From an uncultured Muribaculaceae bacterium (GTDB taxonomy: Bacteria; Bacteroidota; Bacteroidia; Bacteroidales; Muribaculaceae): 50,683 nt of DNA. The notes under the pieces were generated by a model that was not told the DNA's origin, did not search any database, and saw nothing but the letters and a program-made list of their open reading frames with translations. The position numbers and the translations under genes were made by a program. Positions 36,188-44,542 of the stretch are shown piece after piece. The stretch covers positions 1 through 50,683 of the forward strand of contig CANCXM010000024.1 of the NCBI GenBank assembly GCA_947381945.1. Reading direction: 5' to 3'. Positions within the stretch are counted from its first letter, which is position 1; each line of letters opens with the position of its first letter.

Positions 36188-37207
36188 ATGATAGAAAAGA
36201 TAAATCAGCTTAAGGCTGAAATAGAGGCTCTTGAAGCCAAGACCCCGCAGGATGTGGAGGCACTCCGCATCAAATATCTCAGCAAGAAGGGTGCAGTGTC
36301 GGAACTCATGGCAGATTTCCGCAACGTGGCTCCCGAGCAGAAACGTGAACTCGGACAGAAGCTCAACGAGCTTAAAAACCTTGCCACCGAGAAGCTTGCA
36401 GCTCTCCGCGAGGCCCTCGAAAGCGTCGATACCGGCGCTGCCGAGCTCGATCTCAGCCGCACAGCCGCTCCCATGCCCCTCGGCACCCGTCATCCGCTCT
36501 CGCTTGTGAAAAACGAGATTGTTTCAATCTTCTCCCGCCTTGGCTTCACCATTGCCGAAGGCCCTGAGATTGAGGATGACTGGCATGTGTTCTCGTCGCT
36601 CAACTTTGCTGAGGACCACCCCGCGCGCGACATGCAGGACACTTTCTTCATCCAGCGTAACCCCGACGTGCTTCTCCGCACCCACACTTCATCGGTGCAG
36701 AGCCGCGTGATGGAGAAGACCCAGCCGCCGATCCGCATCATCTGCCCGGGACGCGTCTACCGCAACGAGGCTATTTCGGCACGCGCACACTGCTTCTTCC
36801 ATCAGGTTGAGGCGCTCTATGTCGACAAGAACGTTTCGTTTGCCGACCTTCGCCAGACCCTCCTCTATTTCGCCCAGGAAATGTTTGGTCCCGAGACCAA
36901 GATTCGTCTGCGTCCGAGCTACTTCCCCTTTACTGAACCGTCGGCTGAGATGGACATCTCCTGCAACCTCTGCGGTGGCAAGGGCTGCTCTTTCTGCAAG
37001 CACACCGGTTGGGTGGAAATCCTCGGTTGCGGCATGGTAGACCCCAACGTCCTCGAAGCCTGCGGCATAGACTCGAAGGAATACACCGGTTTCGCCCTCG
37101 GTATGGGTGTGGAGCGTATCACCAACCTCAAGTACCAGGTGAAGGACCTCCGCATGTTCTCCGAGAACGATGTCCGCTTCCTTGAGCAGTTTGAGGCCGC
37201 CCATTGA
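36188..37207 (+). CDS. pheS: Phenylalanyl-tRNA synthetase alpha subunit
   Basis: This 339-residue protein has the N-terminal coiled-coil tRNA-binding arm (about 1-85) and a class II aminoacyl-tRNA synthetase core. Motif 2 is at about 188-208 (GRVYRNEAISARAH, FFHQVE) and motif 3 at 301-311 (GFALGMGVERI). A four-cysteine knuckle (C259, C262, C267, C270) typical of many bacterial PheS proteins lies between them. It charges tRNA-Phe together with PheT. No pheT follows, so the two subunit genes are separated in this genome, which is common in Bacteroidales. The endonuclease III gene starts 63 bases downstream and may share the transcript. Confidence 0.97.
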   Translation: MIEKINQLKAEIEALEAKTPQDVEALRIKYLSKKGAVSELMADFRNVAPEQKRELGQKLNELKNLATEKLAALREALESVDTGAAELDLSRTAAPMPLGTRHPLSLVKNEIVSIFSRLGFTIAEGPEIEDDWHVFSSLNFAEDHPARDMQDTFFIQRNPDVLLRTHTSSVQSRVMEKTQPPIRIICPGRVYRNEAISARAHCFFHQVEALYVDKNVSFADLRQTLLYFAQEMFGPETKIRLRPSYFPFTEPSAEMDISCNLCGGKGCSFCKHTGWVEILGCGMVDPNVLEACGIDSKEYTGFALGMGVERITNLKYQVKDLRMFSENDVRFLEQFEAAH

Positions 37208-37270
37208 TTTCATTCAGGCAGTCCCCCCTGTCATAATTCTCTCCATAAACAAATAGAACAAGCTATAACC

Positions 37271-37909
37271 GTGACCGTTAAGGAACGCTACGCACGCGTG
37301 ATTGAATGGTTCTCGGCCGCTATGCCGGTGGCTGAGACGGAACTCCACTACGAAAACCCCTATCAGTTGCTTGTGGCCGTGATTCTCTCGGCCCAATGCA
37401 CTGACAAGCGGGTGAATATCATCACGCCTCCGCTCTTCGAGGCTTTCCCGACCCCCGAGGCGATGGCCAAGGCTTCGGTCGAGGAGATTTTCGAATATAT
37501 CAAGAGCTGCTCCTATCCCAACAACAAGAGCAAGTCGCTCAGCGGGATGGCCAGGCGCTTGGTTGAGGAGTTCGGCGGCGAGGTACCCTCGGATCTCGAC
37601 GCTCTGATGAGCCTGCCGGGTGTGGGGCGCAAGACGGCCAATGTGATTCTGTCGGTCGTCTACAACCGTGCGACAATGGCGGTGGATACCCATGTGTTTC
37701 GTGTCAGCGAGCGCATCGGCCTGACCACCAACAGCAAGACTCCTCTCGCGACGGAGAAGACACTCGTGAAGTATATTCCCGAGGAGCTTGTCCCGAAATC
37801 CCACCACTGGCTAATTTTGCATGGCAGATATGTGTGCAAGGCGCGTCGGCCCGACTGTCTGAACTGCGGGCTGACCTCCGTGTGCCGCTACTATCAGAAG
37901 AATGGTTGA
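37271..37909 (+). CDS. nth: Endonuclease III (base-excision DNA glycosylase/AP lyase)
   Basis: This 212-residue protein has the helix-hairpin-helix LPGVGRKTANVIL with catalytic lysine K121, and the catalytic aspartate D139 in AVDTHVFRV. The four iron-sulfur cysteines are C189, C196, C199 and C205 in the C-X6-C-X2-C-X5-C spacing. It removes oxidised pyrimidines from DNA and cuts the abasic site. The start codon is GTG (37271), supported by the normal family length and the lack of an upstream ATG in frame. The next gene overlaps its end by eight bases, so the two are translationally linked. No promoter box was seen between pheS and this gene. Confidence 0.96.
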   Translation: MTVKERYARVIEWFSAAMPVAETELHYENPYQLLVAVILSAQCTDKRVNIITPPLFEAFPTPEAMAKASVEEIFEYIKSCSYPNNKSKSLSGMARRLVEEFGGEVPSDLDALMSLPGVGRKTANVILSVVYNRATMAVDTHVFRVSERIGLTTNSKTPLATEKTLVKYIPEELVPKSHHWLILHGRYVCKARRPDCLNCGLTSVCRYYQKNG

Positions 37910-38567
37910 ATCGACTTTTATTTTTATCATTGAAATCCTCGGGACGCTGGCTTTCGGAGTCAGCGGTGTCCGTCTTGCAGCCAAGAAGCATTTCGACTGG
38001 TTTGGCGCTTATACAATCGGAGTTATCACGGCTATCGGCGGGGGAACGCTGCGCGACATCCTGCTTGATATTCCGGTGTTCTGGATGCAGACATGGCTCT
38101 ATCTTGCCGTGACGGGTGTGTCGTTCCTGATAGTGGCTGTGTTCACGAGGATTCTGACTTCGGATTCAAGGTCGCTTTTCATGTTTGATGCCGTCGGTCT
38201 GACTCTTTTCGTCATCACGGGTATTCAGAAGACCCTCGCTGAGGGCTATCCCATGTGGGTGGCGATAATAATGGGTATGATTACGGGGTCTTTCGGCGGT
38301 ATTCTCCGCGATGTGCTCATCAATGAGGAACCTCTGTTTTTCCGCAAGGACATCTATGCGACCGCTTGCATCGGCGGTGGAGTCGTCTATTGGCTCACAT
38401 CGCTTCTCGGAGGCTCCGTATGGGTGCAGCAGGCACTCTGTGTGGTGACCATCCTTTTCCTACGTTGGGGCGCGCTGCGCTACGGCTGGCATCTCCCCGA
38501 AATGAAGGAACGCACCATCTCCGAACTCCGCCAGAGCCGCAAATCCGACGGCCGTTCATATCATTGA
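37902..38567 (+). CDS. TRIC/YadS-family membrane protein (UPF0126)
   Basis: This 221-residue protein is built of two similar halves, each with three membrane helices and a glycine-rich loop: GGGTLRDILL in the first and GGILRDVLI in the second. That is the pattern of the bacterial trimeric intracellular cation channel (TRIC) family, formerly UPF0126. Such proteins may conduct potassium or other monovalent cations, but the role in bacteria is poorly known. The start overlaps the nth stop by eight bases, which indicates coupled translation. The C-terminal tail after about residue 195 is basic and cytoplasmic. Confidence 0.88.
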   Translation: MVESTFIFIIEILGTLAFGVSGVRLAAKKHFDWFGAYTIGVITAIGGGTLRDILLDIPVFWMQTWLYLAVTGVSFLIVAVFTRILTSDSRSLFMFDAVGLTLFVITGIQKTLAEGYPMWVAIIMGMITGSFGGILRDVLINEEPLFFRKDIYATACIGGGVVYWLTSLLGGSVWVQQALCVVTILFLRWGALRYGWHLPEMKERTISELRQSRKSDGRSYH

Positions 38568-38834
38568 TTCAATAAAAATCAGATTGCCGGGAGCAGATTT
38601 ACCAAAAGTCAGGTTCCCAAAGGGGATTCTCCAAAGGTTACATTTCCTCAAAAACATTTATTATCGGACATCTTCGATGCCCGTGGTGGAAATATCTATC
38701 TTTACCCATGCCTTGTGCCGGATATGAAAATTCCGGCCTGCGGCCTACATTTTCGCATCGACGCTCGTGATGGGGCTTCCATCATACCGCTGCTTCGCAG
38801 CTCCCTGCTTGCCTCCTGGACATTCAAGCAATTC
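38568..38834. other. Intergenic stretch with a probable repeat fragment
   Basis: No convincing gene is present. From about 38705 to 38840 the sequence contains several short GC-rich inverted words, for example CCGGCC-tgc-GGCC at about 38731-38743 and GCTGC-ttc-GCAGC at about 38790-38802. The sequence style looks like a dispersed intergenic element rather than a coding remnant. A few bases of its right end form the 3' end of the DUF2442 gene. Confidence 0.4.
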
Positions 38835-39086
38835 CTATATTTTGCCGTTTCCGGATGAATCGGGGAGGGATATGAGATATTCCGGAGCGAAATCCGCACC
38901 GTTATCCCATTCTATTGTATTATATTTAATTGTAAATTTCTTAAAGAAATCTATGTCTTTCAATGGTTCGAAAATCATTCCGTTAAGGGATGATTTTAAA
39001 TCGACAACTTTCATGATATTGTTGTTGAACCACAGTTTTATACGATAACCGTCAATATATTCGGCCTTAACTACTTCTGTAAACAT
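38835..39086 (-). CDS. DUF2442 domain protein (partner of DUF4160)
   Basis: This 83-residue protein shows the DUF2442 pattern: YRIKLWFNNN, VVDLKSSL, FEPLKDIDFFKKFTI and the C-terminal IEWDNGADFAPEYL. The family is small and soluble, with a beta-rich fold, and often occurs next to DUF4160 proteins, as here with a three-base gap. The pair has been proposed as toxin-antitoxin-like, but no activity is established to my knowledge. The final residues after EYL run into a repeat-like stretch. The two genes are AT-rich compared with their neighbours, which fits horizontal transfer. Confidence 0.85.
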   Translation of the reverse strand: MFTEVVKAEYIDGYRIKLWFNNNIMKVVDLKSSLNGMIFEPLKDIDFFKKFTIKYNTIEWDNGADFAPEYLISLPDSSGNGKI

Positions 39087-39089
39087 ATT

Positions 39090-39347
39090 TTATTTAAGGG
39101 GCGGTATTTTGTCTAATGGAGTACCTTGTTGGGCTTTCTCCCAATTATCCATGAGTTCACTACGATGGAGGTCCAGCCATTCAAGAATCATTTTTAAGGC
39201 TCTTCCTGGCATTTCTCCTTTTACAATTCCATCCTTTATGCTCACAATAACTTTGTAATCATTGTACCAAGCATGAAAGTGAGCCGGCGCATGGTCGGAG
39301 AAGTTCATAAGGATTATGATCCCATAGAAAAAACTGATTTGTGGCAT
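39090..39347 (-). CDS. DUF4160 domain protein (partner of DUF2442)
   Basis: This 85-residue protein has the DUF4160 core: an early beta strand (FFYGIIILMNFSDHAPAHFH, where HAPAHFH is the hallmark), a second strand (KVIVSIKDGIVKGEMPGRA) and a C-terminal helix (MILEWLDLHRSELMDNWEKA). Two histidines in HAPAHFH and the acidic residues nearby could bind metal or act in catalysis; this is inference. It is the first gene of the pair, preceded by a good -7 box, and the DUF2442 gene starts three bases after its stop. The pair is a candidate toxin-antitoxin-like module. Confidence 0.87.
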   Translation of the reverse strand: MPQISFFYGIIILMNFSDHAPAHFHAWYNDYKVIVSIKDGIVKGEMPGRALKMILEWLDLHRSELMDNWEKAQQGTPLDKIPPLK

Positions 39348-39381
39348 CGGAGTGAGTTTTAAAAGTGAGAAGTTCGAATTG

Positions 39382-39389
39382 CAAAGATA
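39382..39389 (-). promoter_or_regulatory. Predicted -7 box for the DUF4160-DUF2442 pair
   Basis: The minus strand reads TATCTTTG, a classic form of TAnnTTTG, followed by a leader of about 30 bases. A matching -33 TTTG is not at the usual distance. Confidence 0.45.
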
Positions 39390-39427
39390 ATGATTTTGAT
39401 TTAAATTCAGATATTTTGAAACAAAAT

Positions 39428-39457
39428 AGCCCGCTGTCCGGTAGAGGACGGCGGGCT
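39428..39457 (-). terminator. Rho-independent terminator after the S9 peptidase gene
   Basis: AGCCCGC (39428-39434) pairs with GCGGGCT (39451-39457), continuing through GTCC/GGAC around a loop of six bases. On the minus strand it is followed by ATTTTG, and on the plus strand by GTTTTTG. It starts 20 bases after the peptidase stop codon. Confidence 0.8.
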
Positions 39458-39476
39458 GTTTTTGTATGGTTGGTGT

Positions 39477-41657
39477 TTACTCTGCTGTTTCGGCGGGGGT
39501 TGCGGAGTCGGCTGCGGCTGCGGGTTTGAGCCATTTGTCGAACCAGCGGAAGAAGAGGCGCTGCCACATCACTGCGTTCTGGGGTTTGAGAATCCAGTGG
39601 TTTTCATCGGGGAAGATGAGCATCTCGGCGGGTATGCCGCGGAGCTTGGCGGCGTTGAAGGCCATTTCGCCCTGAGATGAGAGGATGCGGTAGTCAAATT
39701 CACCGTGGGTAATCATGATGGGGGTGTCCCATTTGTCGACGAAGCGGTGGGGCGACATTGCGAATGTGCGCTGGGCTGTCGGATTGTCCTTGCGCCAGAA
39801 TGCGCCATAGTCGGGAGCGGTGGTCACATCGGCGGGAGCCTTGTCGGCACCGCCACCCATATCCCAGTTGGCAAACCACATTTCCTCAGTCTCAAGATAC
39901 TGGGCTTCCATGTTGAAGATACCTGCGTGGGCGAGGAAGGCGGCGAAACGCTTCTCGTGGTTACCGGCAAGCCAGTAGGTCGAGAAACCGCCGTAGCTTG
40001 CGCCTGTGCAACCGATGCGGGCGGGATCAATGAAGGAATTTTTCTTCATGTAGTCGACAGCCGCGAGGTAGTCACGCATGTTCTGACCGGGGTAGTCGCC
40101 TGAAATCTGGGCGTTCCATTCTGTGCCGAAGCCGGGGAGACCGCGACGGTTGGGTGCGATGACGATATATCCGTTGGAGGCCATGAGGGCGAGGTTCCAG
40201 CGGTAGCTCCAGAACTGGCTGACGGCCTGCTGGGGACCGCCCTGGCAATAGAGGAGCGAGGGATATGTCTTGGTCGAGTCGAAATCCTGGGGATAGACGG
40301 CCCACACGAGCATTTCCTTGCCGTCGGTGGTCGGAACCATGTTGCGCTCCACGCGGGGCATCTTGAGCGATGAGAGAAGCTCGGTGTTGACGTTGGAAAT
40401 CTGCTTCACCTCGCCTGCCTTTGCGATGCAGACCTCGTTGGGGGCGAGCATAGAGTGGCGGAGTGTCACGATTGATTCCTCGTCGAGCGGAGCGAGAGCT
40501 GCGTAGTCACACTCTCCGTCGGCCACGACCTTGATTTCCTTGCTTGCGATGTCGAGTGAGAAGACGGGGATGTCGCCACCCTTGGGAGCGAGGAAGTAGA
40601 GCGACTTGCCGTTGGGGTTCCATGCGATTGCATCGGCGGTGTAGTCCCAATCGGCGGTCAGGTCGGTCTTTTCGCCTGAGGTGACATCCATGAGGAAGAT
40701 GCGGTTCTTGTCGGCCTCATAACCGTCGCGCTCCATGGAGAGCCATGCGACATACTTGCCGTCGGGCGAGTAGGAAGGGTTGGTGTCATAGCCCATCATG
40801 CCTTCGGTGAGGTTGCGGGTGCTCTTGTCGGCAAGCGAGTAGAGATAGAGGTCGGAGTTGGTCGAGACGGCGTAGTCGCGGCCTGTCTTCTTGCGTGAGA
40901 CGTAGATGAGCGACTGGCCGTCGGGTGCCCATGCGAACGATTCGATGCCTCCGAAGGGGAGCATGGGGGCTTCATACATGGGTTCGTCGGACATGATGTC
41001 CTCGACGTTGGTCACCTCGTTGCCGTCGAAATCACCGACGAAGGGGTGGGGAATTTCAGTCACCCAGTGGTCCCAGTGCTTATACATCATGTCGTCGATG
41101 ACACGGCCGGTGGCTTCGGGGAGGTCGGGGTAGAGGTCTTTGGCCTCGCGGGTGAACTTGATGGGCGAGATGAGAATCACTTTCTTCTCGTCGGGTGAGA
41201 AGAGGAAGCCTTCGACGCCTTTTTCGAGCTTGCTGACCTGCTTGCGGCCGCTGCCGTCGGCGTTCATTACCCAAAGCTGGCTCTTGCCGTCGGCGTCAGC
41301 GTAGGTGAATGCAATCTGCTTGCCCTGATTTATCCAGGTGAAGTTGCCTTCCGATTTGGGTGTGCGGGTGATGCGTTCGAGGTTCGAACCGTCGGGGTCC
41401 ATGACATAGAGGTCATTGTTGGAGCGGTTCTTCTCAAGGTCTTCGTAGGAGATTCCGAAGAGGACCTTGCGGGTCTCGGGAGAGACGCTGACAGCCGAAA
41501 CGCGGCCGAGGGCTTCGAGCGCGTCGATGTCGAAGATGCCTGTTGTCGACTTGAAGTCAGGCTTGTCGATGATGTCGGCGTTGTCGTCGGCTGACGGTGA
41601 GCAGGCGGCGAGCGATGCAGCCGTGAGGACTGAGGCCATGATGTGGTTGAGATTCAT
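39477..41657 (-). CDS. S9 family (prolyl oligopeptidase-like) peptidase lipoprotein
   Basis: This 726-residue lipoprotein (ASLAAC, lipid cysteine near residue 19, then SPSADD) has an N-terminal beta-propeller (about 45-430, with repeated SPDG and NPNG blade motifs). A C-terminal alpha/beta-hydrolase domain follows (about 440-715). The catalytic triad is S554 in GASYGGF, D655 in HGEFDYR and H687 in DENHW. The closest types are dipeptidyl-peptidase or acylaminoacyl-peptidase enzymes that cut short peptides. A periplasmic or surface site is inferred from the lipobox. The tail after about residue 712 is rich in alanine and threonine. It is monocistronic, with a heptamer repeat element before it and a terminator after it. 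Confidence 0.92.
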   Translation of the reverse strand: MNLNHIMASVLTAASLAACSPSADDNADIIDKPDFKSTTGIFDIDALEALGRVSAVSVSPETRKVLFGISYEDLEKNRSNNDLYVMDPDGSNLERITRTPKSEGNFTWINQGKQIAFTYADADGKSQLWVMNADGSGRKQVSKLEKGVEGFLFSPDEKKVILISPIKFTREAKDLYPDLPEATGRVIDDMMYKHWDHWVTEIPHPFVGDFDGNEVTNVEDIMSDEPMYEAPMLPFGGIESFAWAPDGQSLIYVSRKKTGRDYAVSTNSDLYLYSLADKSTRNLTEGMMGYDTNPSYSPDGKYVAWLSMERDGYEADKNRIFLMDVTSGEKTDLTADWDYTADAIAWNPNGKSLYFLAPKGGDIPVFSLDIASKEIKVVADGECDYAALAPLDEESIVTLRHSMLAPNEVCIAKAGEVKQISNVNTELLSSLKMPRVERNMVPTTDGKEMLVWAVYPQDFDSTKTYPSLLYCQGGPQQAVSQFWSYRWNLALMASNGYIVIAPNRRGLPGFGTEWNAQISGDYPGQNMRDYLAAVDYMKKNSFIDPARIGCTGASYGGFSTYWLAGNHEKRFAAFLAHAGIFNMEAQYLETEEMWFANWDMGGGADKAPADVTTAPDYGAFWRKDNPTAQRTFAMSPHRFVDKWDTPIMITHGEFDYRILSSQGEMAFNAAKLRGIPAEMLIFPDENHWILKPQNAVMWQRLFFRWFDKWLKPAAAADSATPAETAE

Positions 41658-41706
41658 GTCGGTTGTTGTGAATGTGAGGGGAAATGAGTGATGATTGGAG
41701 AAAAAA

Positions 41707-41816
41707 AGTAAAAAGTATTGAGTGTGATGGCCGGATGCAGAAGCCCAGAAATCAAGCCGTACTCAATACTTTTTACTTAATACTTAGTACTTCGTACTTT
41801 ATACTTTATACTTGAT
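41707..41816. repeat. Inverted 7-base word array between prs and the S9 peptidase gene
   Basis: The arms 41706-41723 and 41761-41778 are perfect reverse complements over 18 bases. On the minus strand the segment from about 41816 to 41761 reads as eight 7-base words of the form AAGTANN: AAGTATA twice, AAGTACG, AAGTACT, AAGTATT, AAGTAAA, AAGTATT and GAGTACG. The core between the arms is 37 bases (41724-41760). The layout and some words (AAGTATA) are shared with the element at 2239-2439. Confidence 0.78.
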
Positions 41817-41822
41817 AAAGTA

Positions 41823-42767
41823 TTATTTAATCAGGTACTGTGACGAGATTGACTCGTGGGTGTGGACGCGGCGGATGGTGTCGGCGAAGAGGCGTGCGAC
41901 TGAGAGGATGGTTGCCTTCTTGCAGTTCTTATTGAAGGGGATGGAGTTGGTGAACATCATCTCGGTCAGCGCGCAGTTGTCGATGCGTTCAGAGGCGGGG
42001 TCCGACATGATTGCATGTGAGCAGAGGGCGCGGACAGAGCGTGCGCCGCTTGCCATCATGAGGTCGGCTGCCTTGGTGATTGTGCCGGCGGTGTCGACCA
42101 TGTCATCAATGAGAATCACATCCTTGTCCTTGACGTCGCCGATGACAGTCATCTGGGCTACGACGTTGGCCTTGGCGCGCTGCTTGTGGCAGAGCACGAG
42201 GGGCACGTTGAGGTATTTGGCGTAGCTGTTGGCACGTTTGGCTCCACCGACGTCGGGCGATGCGATGACGAGGTTCTCAAGCTTGAGCGTCTGGATGTAG
42301 GGGATGAACACGGACGAGGCATAGAGATGGTCGACGGGGATGTCGAAGAATCCCTGAATCTGGTCGGCGTGGAGGTCCATTGTTATCACTCGGTCAACTC
42401 CGGCAGTTGTGAGGAGGTCGGCCACAAGCTTTGCGGCGATTGACACACGGGGCTTGTCCTTGCGGTCCTGGCGGGCCCATCCGAAGTAGGGCATCACGGC
42501 GATGATTGAGGCGGCCGAGGCGCGCTTGGCGGCATCAATCATGAGCAGAAGTTCCATGAGGTTGTCGGTGTTGGGGAAAGTGGACTGGACGAGATAGACC
42601 TCGCAGCCACGGATGGATTCCTCAAACGATACTTCAAACTCGCCGTCGGCAAAGTACTGGATGTTCATCTTGCCGAGTTCACAGCCTAAGTCGCGGCAGA
42701 TTTCTTCTGCCATGTAGTGAGATTTTGTCCCGGAGAAAACTTTGATTGGTGGAAGGGAATCAATCAT
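41823..42767 (-). CDS. prs: Ribose-phosphate pyrophosphokinase (PRPP synthetase)
   Basis: This enzyme makes PRPP from ribose-5-phosphate and ATP for nucleotide, histidine and tryptophan synthesis. From the ATG at 42767 the protein has 314 residues. It carries the catalytic flexible loop KQRAKANVV, the divalent-metal motif MDLHADQIQGFF and the PRPP-binding loop VILIDDMVDTAGTI. The frame is open to 42800, but I chose 42767 because the sequence MIDSLPPIKVFSG starts the family's normal N-terminus and because the predicted -7 box at 42798-42805 would start transcription inside the longer frame. It is monocistronic by context, between a terminator upstream and a repeat element downstream. Confidence 0.95.
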   Translation of the reverse strand: MIDSLPPIKVFSGTKSHYMAEEICRDLGCELGKMNIQYFADGEFEVSFEESIRGCEVYLVQSTFPNTDNLMELLLMIDAAKRASAASIIAVMPYFGWARQDRKDKPRVSIAAKLVADLLTTAGVDRVITMDLHADQIQGFFDIPVDHLYASSVFIPYIQTLKLENLVIASPDVGGAKRANSYAKYLNVPLVLCHKQRAKANVVAQMTVIGDVKDKDVILIDDMVDTAGTITKAADLMMASGARSVRALCSHAIMSDPASERIDNCALTEMMFTNSIPFNKNCKKATILSVARLFADTIRRVHTHESISSQYLIK

Positions 42768-42797
42768 GATTATGTATGATAATGATGAGTTTGGGTG

Positions 42798-42805
42798 CAA
42801 AATTA
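42798..42805 (-). promoter_or_regulatory. Predicted -7 box for prs
   Basis: The minus strand reads TAATTTTG, matching TAnnTTTG, about 30 bases before the chosen prs start. The position where a -33 box would lie is inside the terminator stem of the upstream gene, so terminator and promoter are packed together. Confidence 0.5.
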
Positions 42806-42808
42806 CAA

Positions 42809-42846
42809 AAATTCCCTCGGCTATTATGTTAAAAGCGAGGGAATTT
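42809..42846 (-). terminator. Rho-independent terminator after the AspT/YidE-type transporter gene
   Basis: AAATTCCCTCG (42809-42819) pairs perfectly with CGAGGGAATTT (42836-42846) around a 16-base loop. On the minus strand the stem ends in AATTTTTG, a T-rich tail. It lies 38 bases after the transporter stop codon. Confidence 0.8.
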
Positions 42847-42883
42847 TTATGGTGTCCTCAATATTCTTGAATCAAGGTTAGTG

Positions 42884-44542
42884 TCAGAACAGGCAAAGTA
42901 TGAGTGCCTGGGCTGCCACAACTCGCAGGAACATGGTCAGAGGGTAGACCGTAGAGTAGGCCACGGCGGGAGCGTCGGAGCCGGTCGAGTTGTTGGCGTA
43001 GGCGAGTGCGGGGGGGTCGGTGCAGCCGCCTGAGACGAGACCCATGATGGTGAGGAAATTGATTTTGTAGACTCCGCGGGCGATGCAGCCGACAACGAGG
43101 AGGGGCAGGAAGGTGATGATGAAGCCCCAGATTACCCACCACATACCGGTGGTGTTGAAGACTGTCTCTGCGAATCCGCGTCCCGACGAGATGCCGACCG
43201 AGGCGAGGAAGAGGCAGATTCCAAGCTCACGCATGAGCAGCGATGCCGAGGTCGAGGTGTAGGTGACGAGCTTGAACTTGTAGCCGAAGCGGCTGAGGAG
43301 GATGGCCACCACGAGGGGACCGCCGGCGAGACCGAGTTTCATGCCGAAGCCGACGTTGATTGAGCCGACGATGATACCGAAGAGGATGCCGACGAAGATG
43401 GTGATGAGGTTCGGGTGGTTGAGGCGCTTCATCGAGTTACCGAGGCGGACACCGAGACGCTCGATGTCGTTGAGGTCGCCGACCACTGTGAGGCGGTCGC
43501 CCATCTGCAGGCGGAGGTTGGGCGATGCGAGGAGGTCGACACCTGCACGGTTGACGCGGGTACAGTTGAGCGAGTAGGCGGTGTGGAGGCGGAGGTCGCC
43601 GAGGGGCACACCGTTGTATTTGCTCTGGGTGATGACGATGCGGCGGGAGAAGATCTTGCTCTGTACCTCTTCCCAGTCGCTTTCGTTCATCTCAATCTCG
43701 TGGCCGATTACGCCCTGGAACTTGGCTTCGTCGGAGGGAGCGAGGACCACGAAAATCTTGTCGCCGACGTGGAGTTCGGTCTTGGAGGTCGGGATGACCA
43801 CCTTGCCGTCCTCGCCCATCAGTCGCGACACGACGAAGTCGCAGTGGAGAATCTGGTGGAGTTCGAAGAGGGTCTTGCCGTCGATGAGCTTGTTGGTCAC
43901 CTCGAAGGAAACCACGAGGGGTTTCTGCTGCGAGGCTTCGATTTCCTCCTCGATTGCGCGGATTTCGTCCTCGGTGCGTATCTTGAAGATGGCTTTGACG
44001 ATGAGCATCGAGAGGATAATGCCGATGACGCCGAGGGGATAGGCGGCGGCATAACCCATTGCCATGATGTTGATTGCCTCGGTGCTTCCGGCTGTCTGCT
44101 GGGCGGCGGCGAGACCGGGGGTGTTGGTCACCGCACCTGACATCACGCCGACAAGGGCTGAGATGGAGGTGTTGCCGTCAATGTAGAAGATGGCGAGGGT
44201 GATAGCGACGTTGAGCGCGATGATGAGCACCGCGAGGGCGTTGAGCAGCACTCCGCCTTTCTTGAACGACGAGAAGAAACCGGGTCCAACCTGGATACCG
44301 ATAGCGAAGATAAATAGGATGAGGCCGAACTCGCGCACGAATTTCAGCACTTCGGGATTGACGATGTAGCCGAAGTGGCCCATGACAATTCCGACGAACA
44401 GCACAAAGGTGACACCGAGCGAGATACCTCCGATTTTCAGCTTCCCGAGGAAGATACCGGCGGCAATCACAAAGGAGTAGAGCACGAGGGTGCTCGCAAG
44501 CTCCGTATGGCCCGGACCAATCAGGTCAAATAACCATTCCAT
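42884..44542 (-). CDS. AspT/YidE-type transporter with two RCK_C (TrkA-C) domains
   Basis: This 552-residue membrane protein follows the aspartate:alanine exchanger (AspT/YidE/YbjL) plan: a first block of about five membrane helices (about 10-190), two cytoplasmic TrkA-C domains in tandem (about 205-290 and 292-375), and a second membrane block (about 380-552). Matching motifs in the two halves, SGAVTNTPGLAAAQ and SGGCTDPPALAYAN, mark the inverted-repeat transport core. AspT exchanges aspartate for alanine; substrates of the YidE-type relatives are unknown, so no gene symbol is given. A leader of about 175 bases with hairpins precedes it and a strong terminator follows. Confidence 0.9.
   Translation of the reverse strand: MEWLFDLIGPGHTELASTLVLYSFVIAAGIFLGKLKIGGISLGVTFVLFVGIVMGHFGYIVNPEVLKFVREFGLILFIFAIGIQVGPGFFSSFKKGGVLLNALAVLIIALNVAITLAIFYIDGNTSISALVGVMSGAVTNTPGLAAAQQTAGSTEAINIMAMGYAAAYPLGVIGIILSMLIVKAIFKIRTEDEIRAIEEEIEASQQKPLVVSFEVTNKLIDGKTLFELHQILHCDFVVSRLMGEDGKVVIPTSKTELHVGDKIFVVLAPSDEAKFQGVIGHEIEMNESDWEEVQSKIFSRRIVITQSKYNGVPLGDLRLHTAYSLNCTRVNRAGVDLLASPNLRLQMGDRLTVVGDLNDIERLGVRLGNSMKRLNHPNLITIFVGILFGIIVGSINVGFGMKLGLAGGPLVVAILLSRFGYKFKLVTYTSTSASLLMRELGICLFLASVGISSGRGFAETVFNTTGMWWVIWGFIITFLPLLVVGCIARGVYKINFLTIMGLVSGGCTDPPALAYANNSTGSDAPAVAYSTVYPLTMFLRVVAAQALILCLF

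Noticed and set aside
36157..36190. Phenylalanine leader-peptide attenuator before pheS
   Set aside because: Only about 23 bases separate the -7 box from the start codon, with no phenylalanine codon run and no terminator/antiterminator pair.
38702..38899. Small minus-strand open frame next to DUF2442
   Set aside because: It overlaps the DUF2442 gene in another frame and runs through repeat-like intergenic sequence.
38835..39347. Assigning the small pair to HicAB, RelBE or another named toxin-antitoxin family
   Set aside because: The sequences fit DUF2442 and DUF4160 and lack the HicA or RelE motifs, so only a toxin-antitoxin-like proposal is justified.
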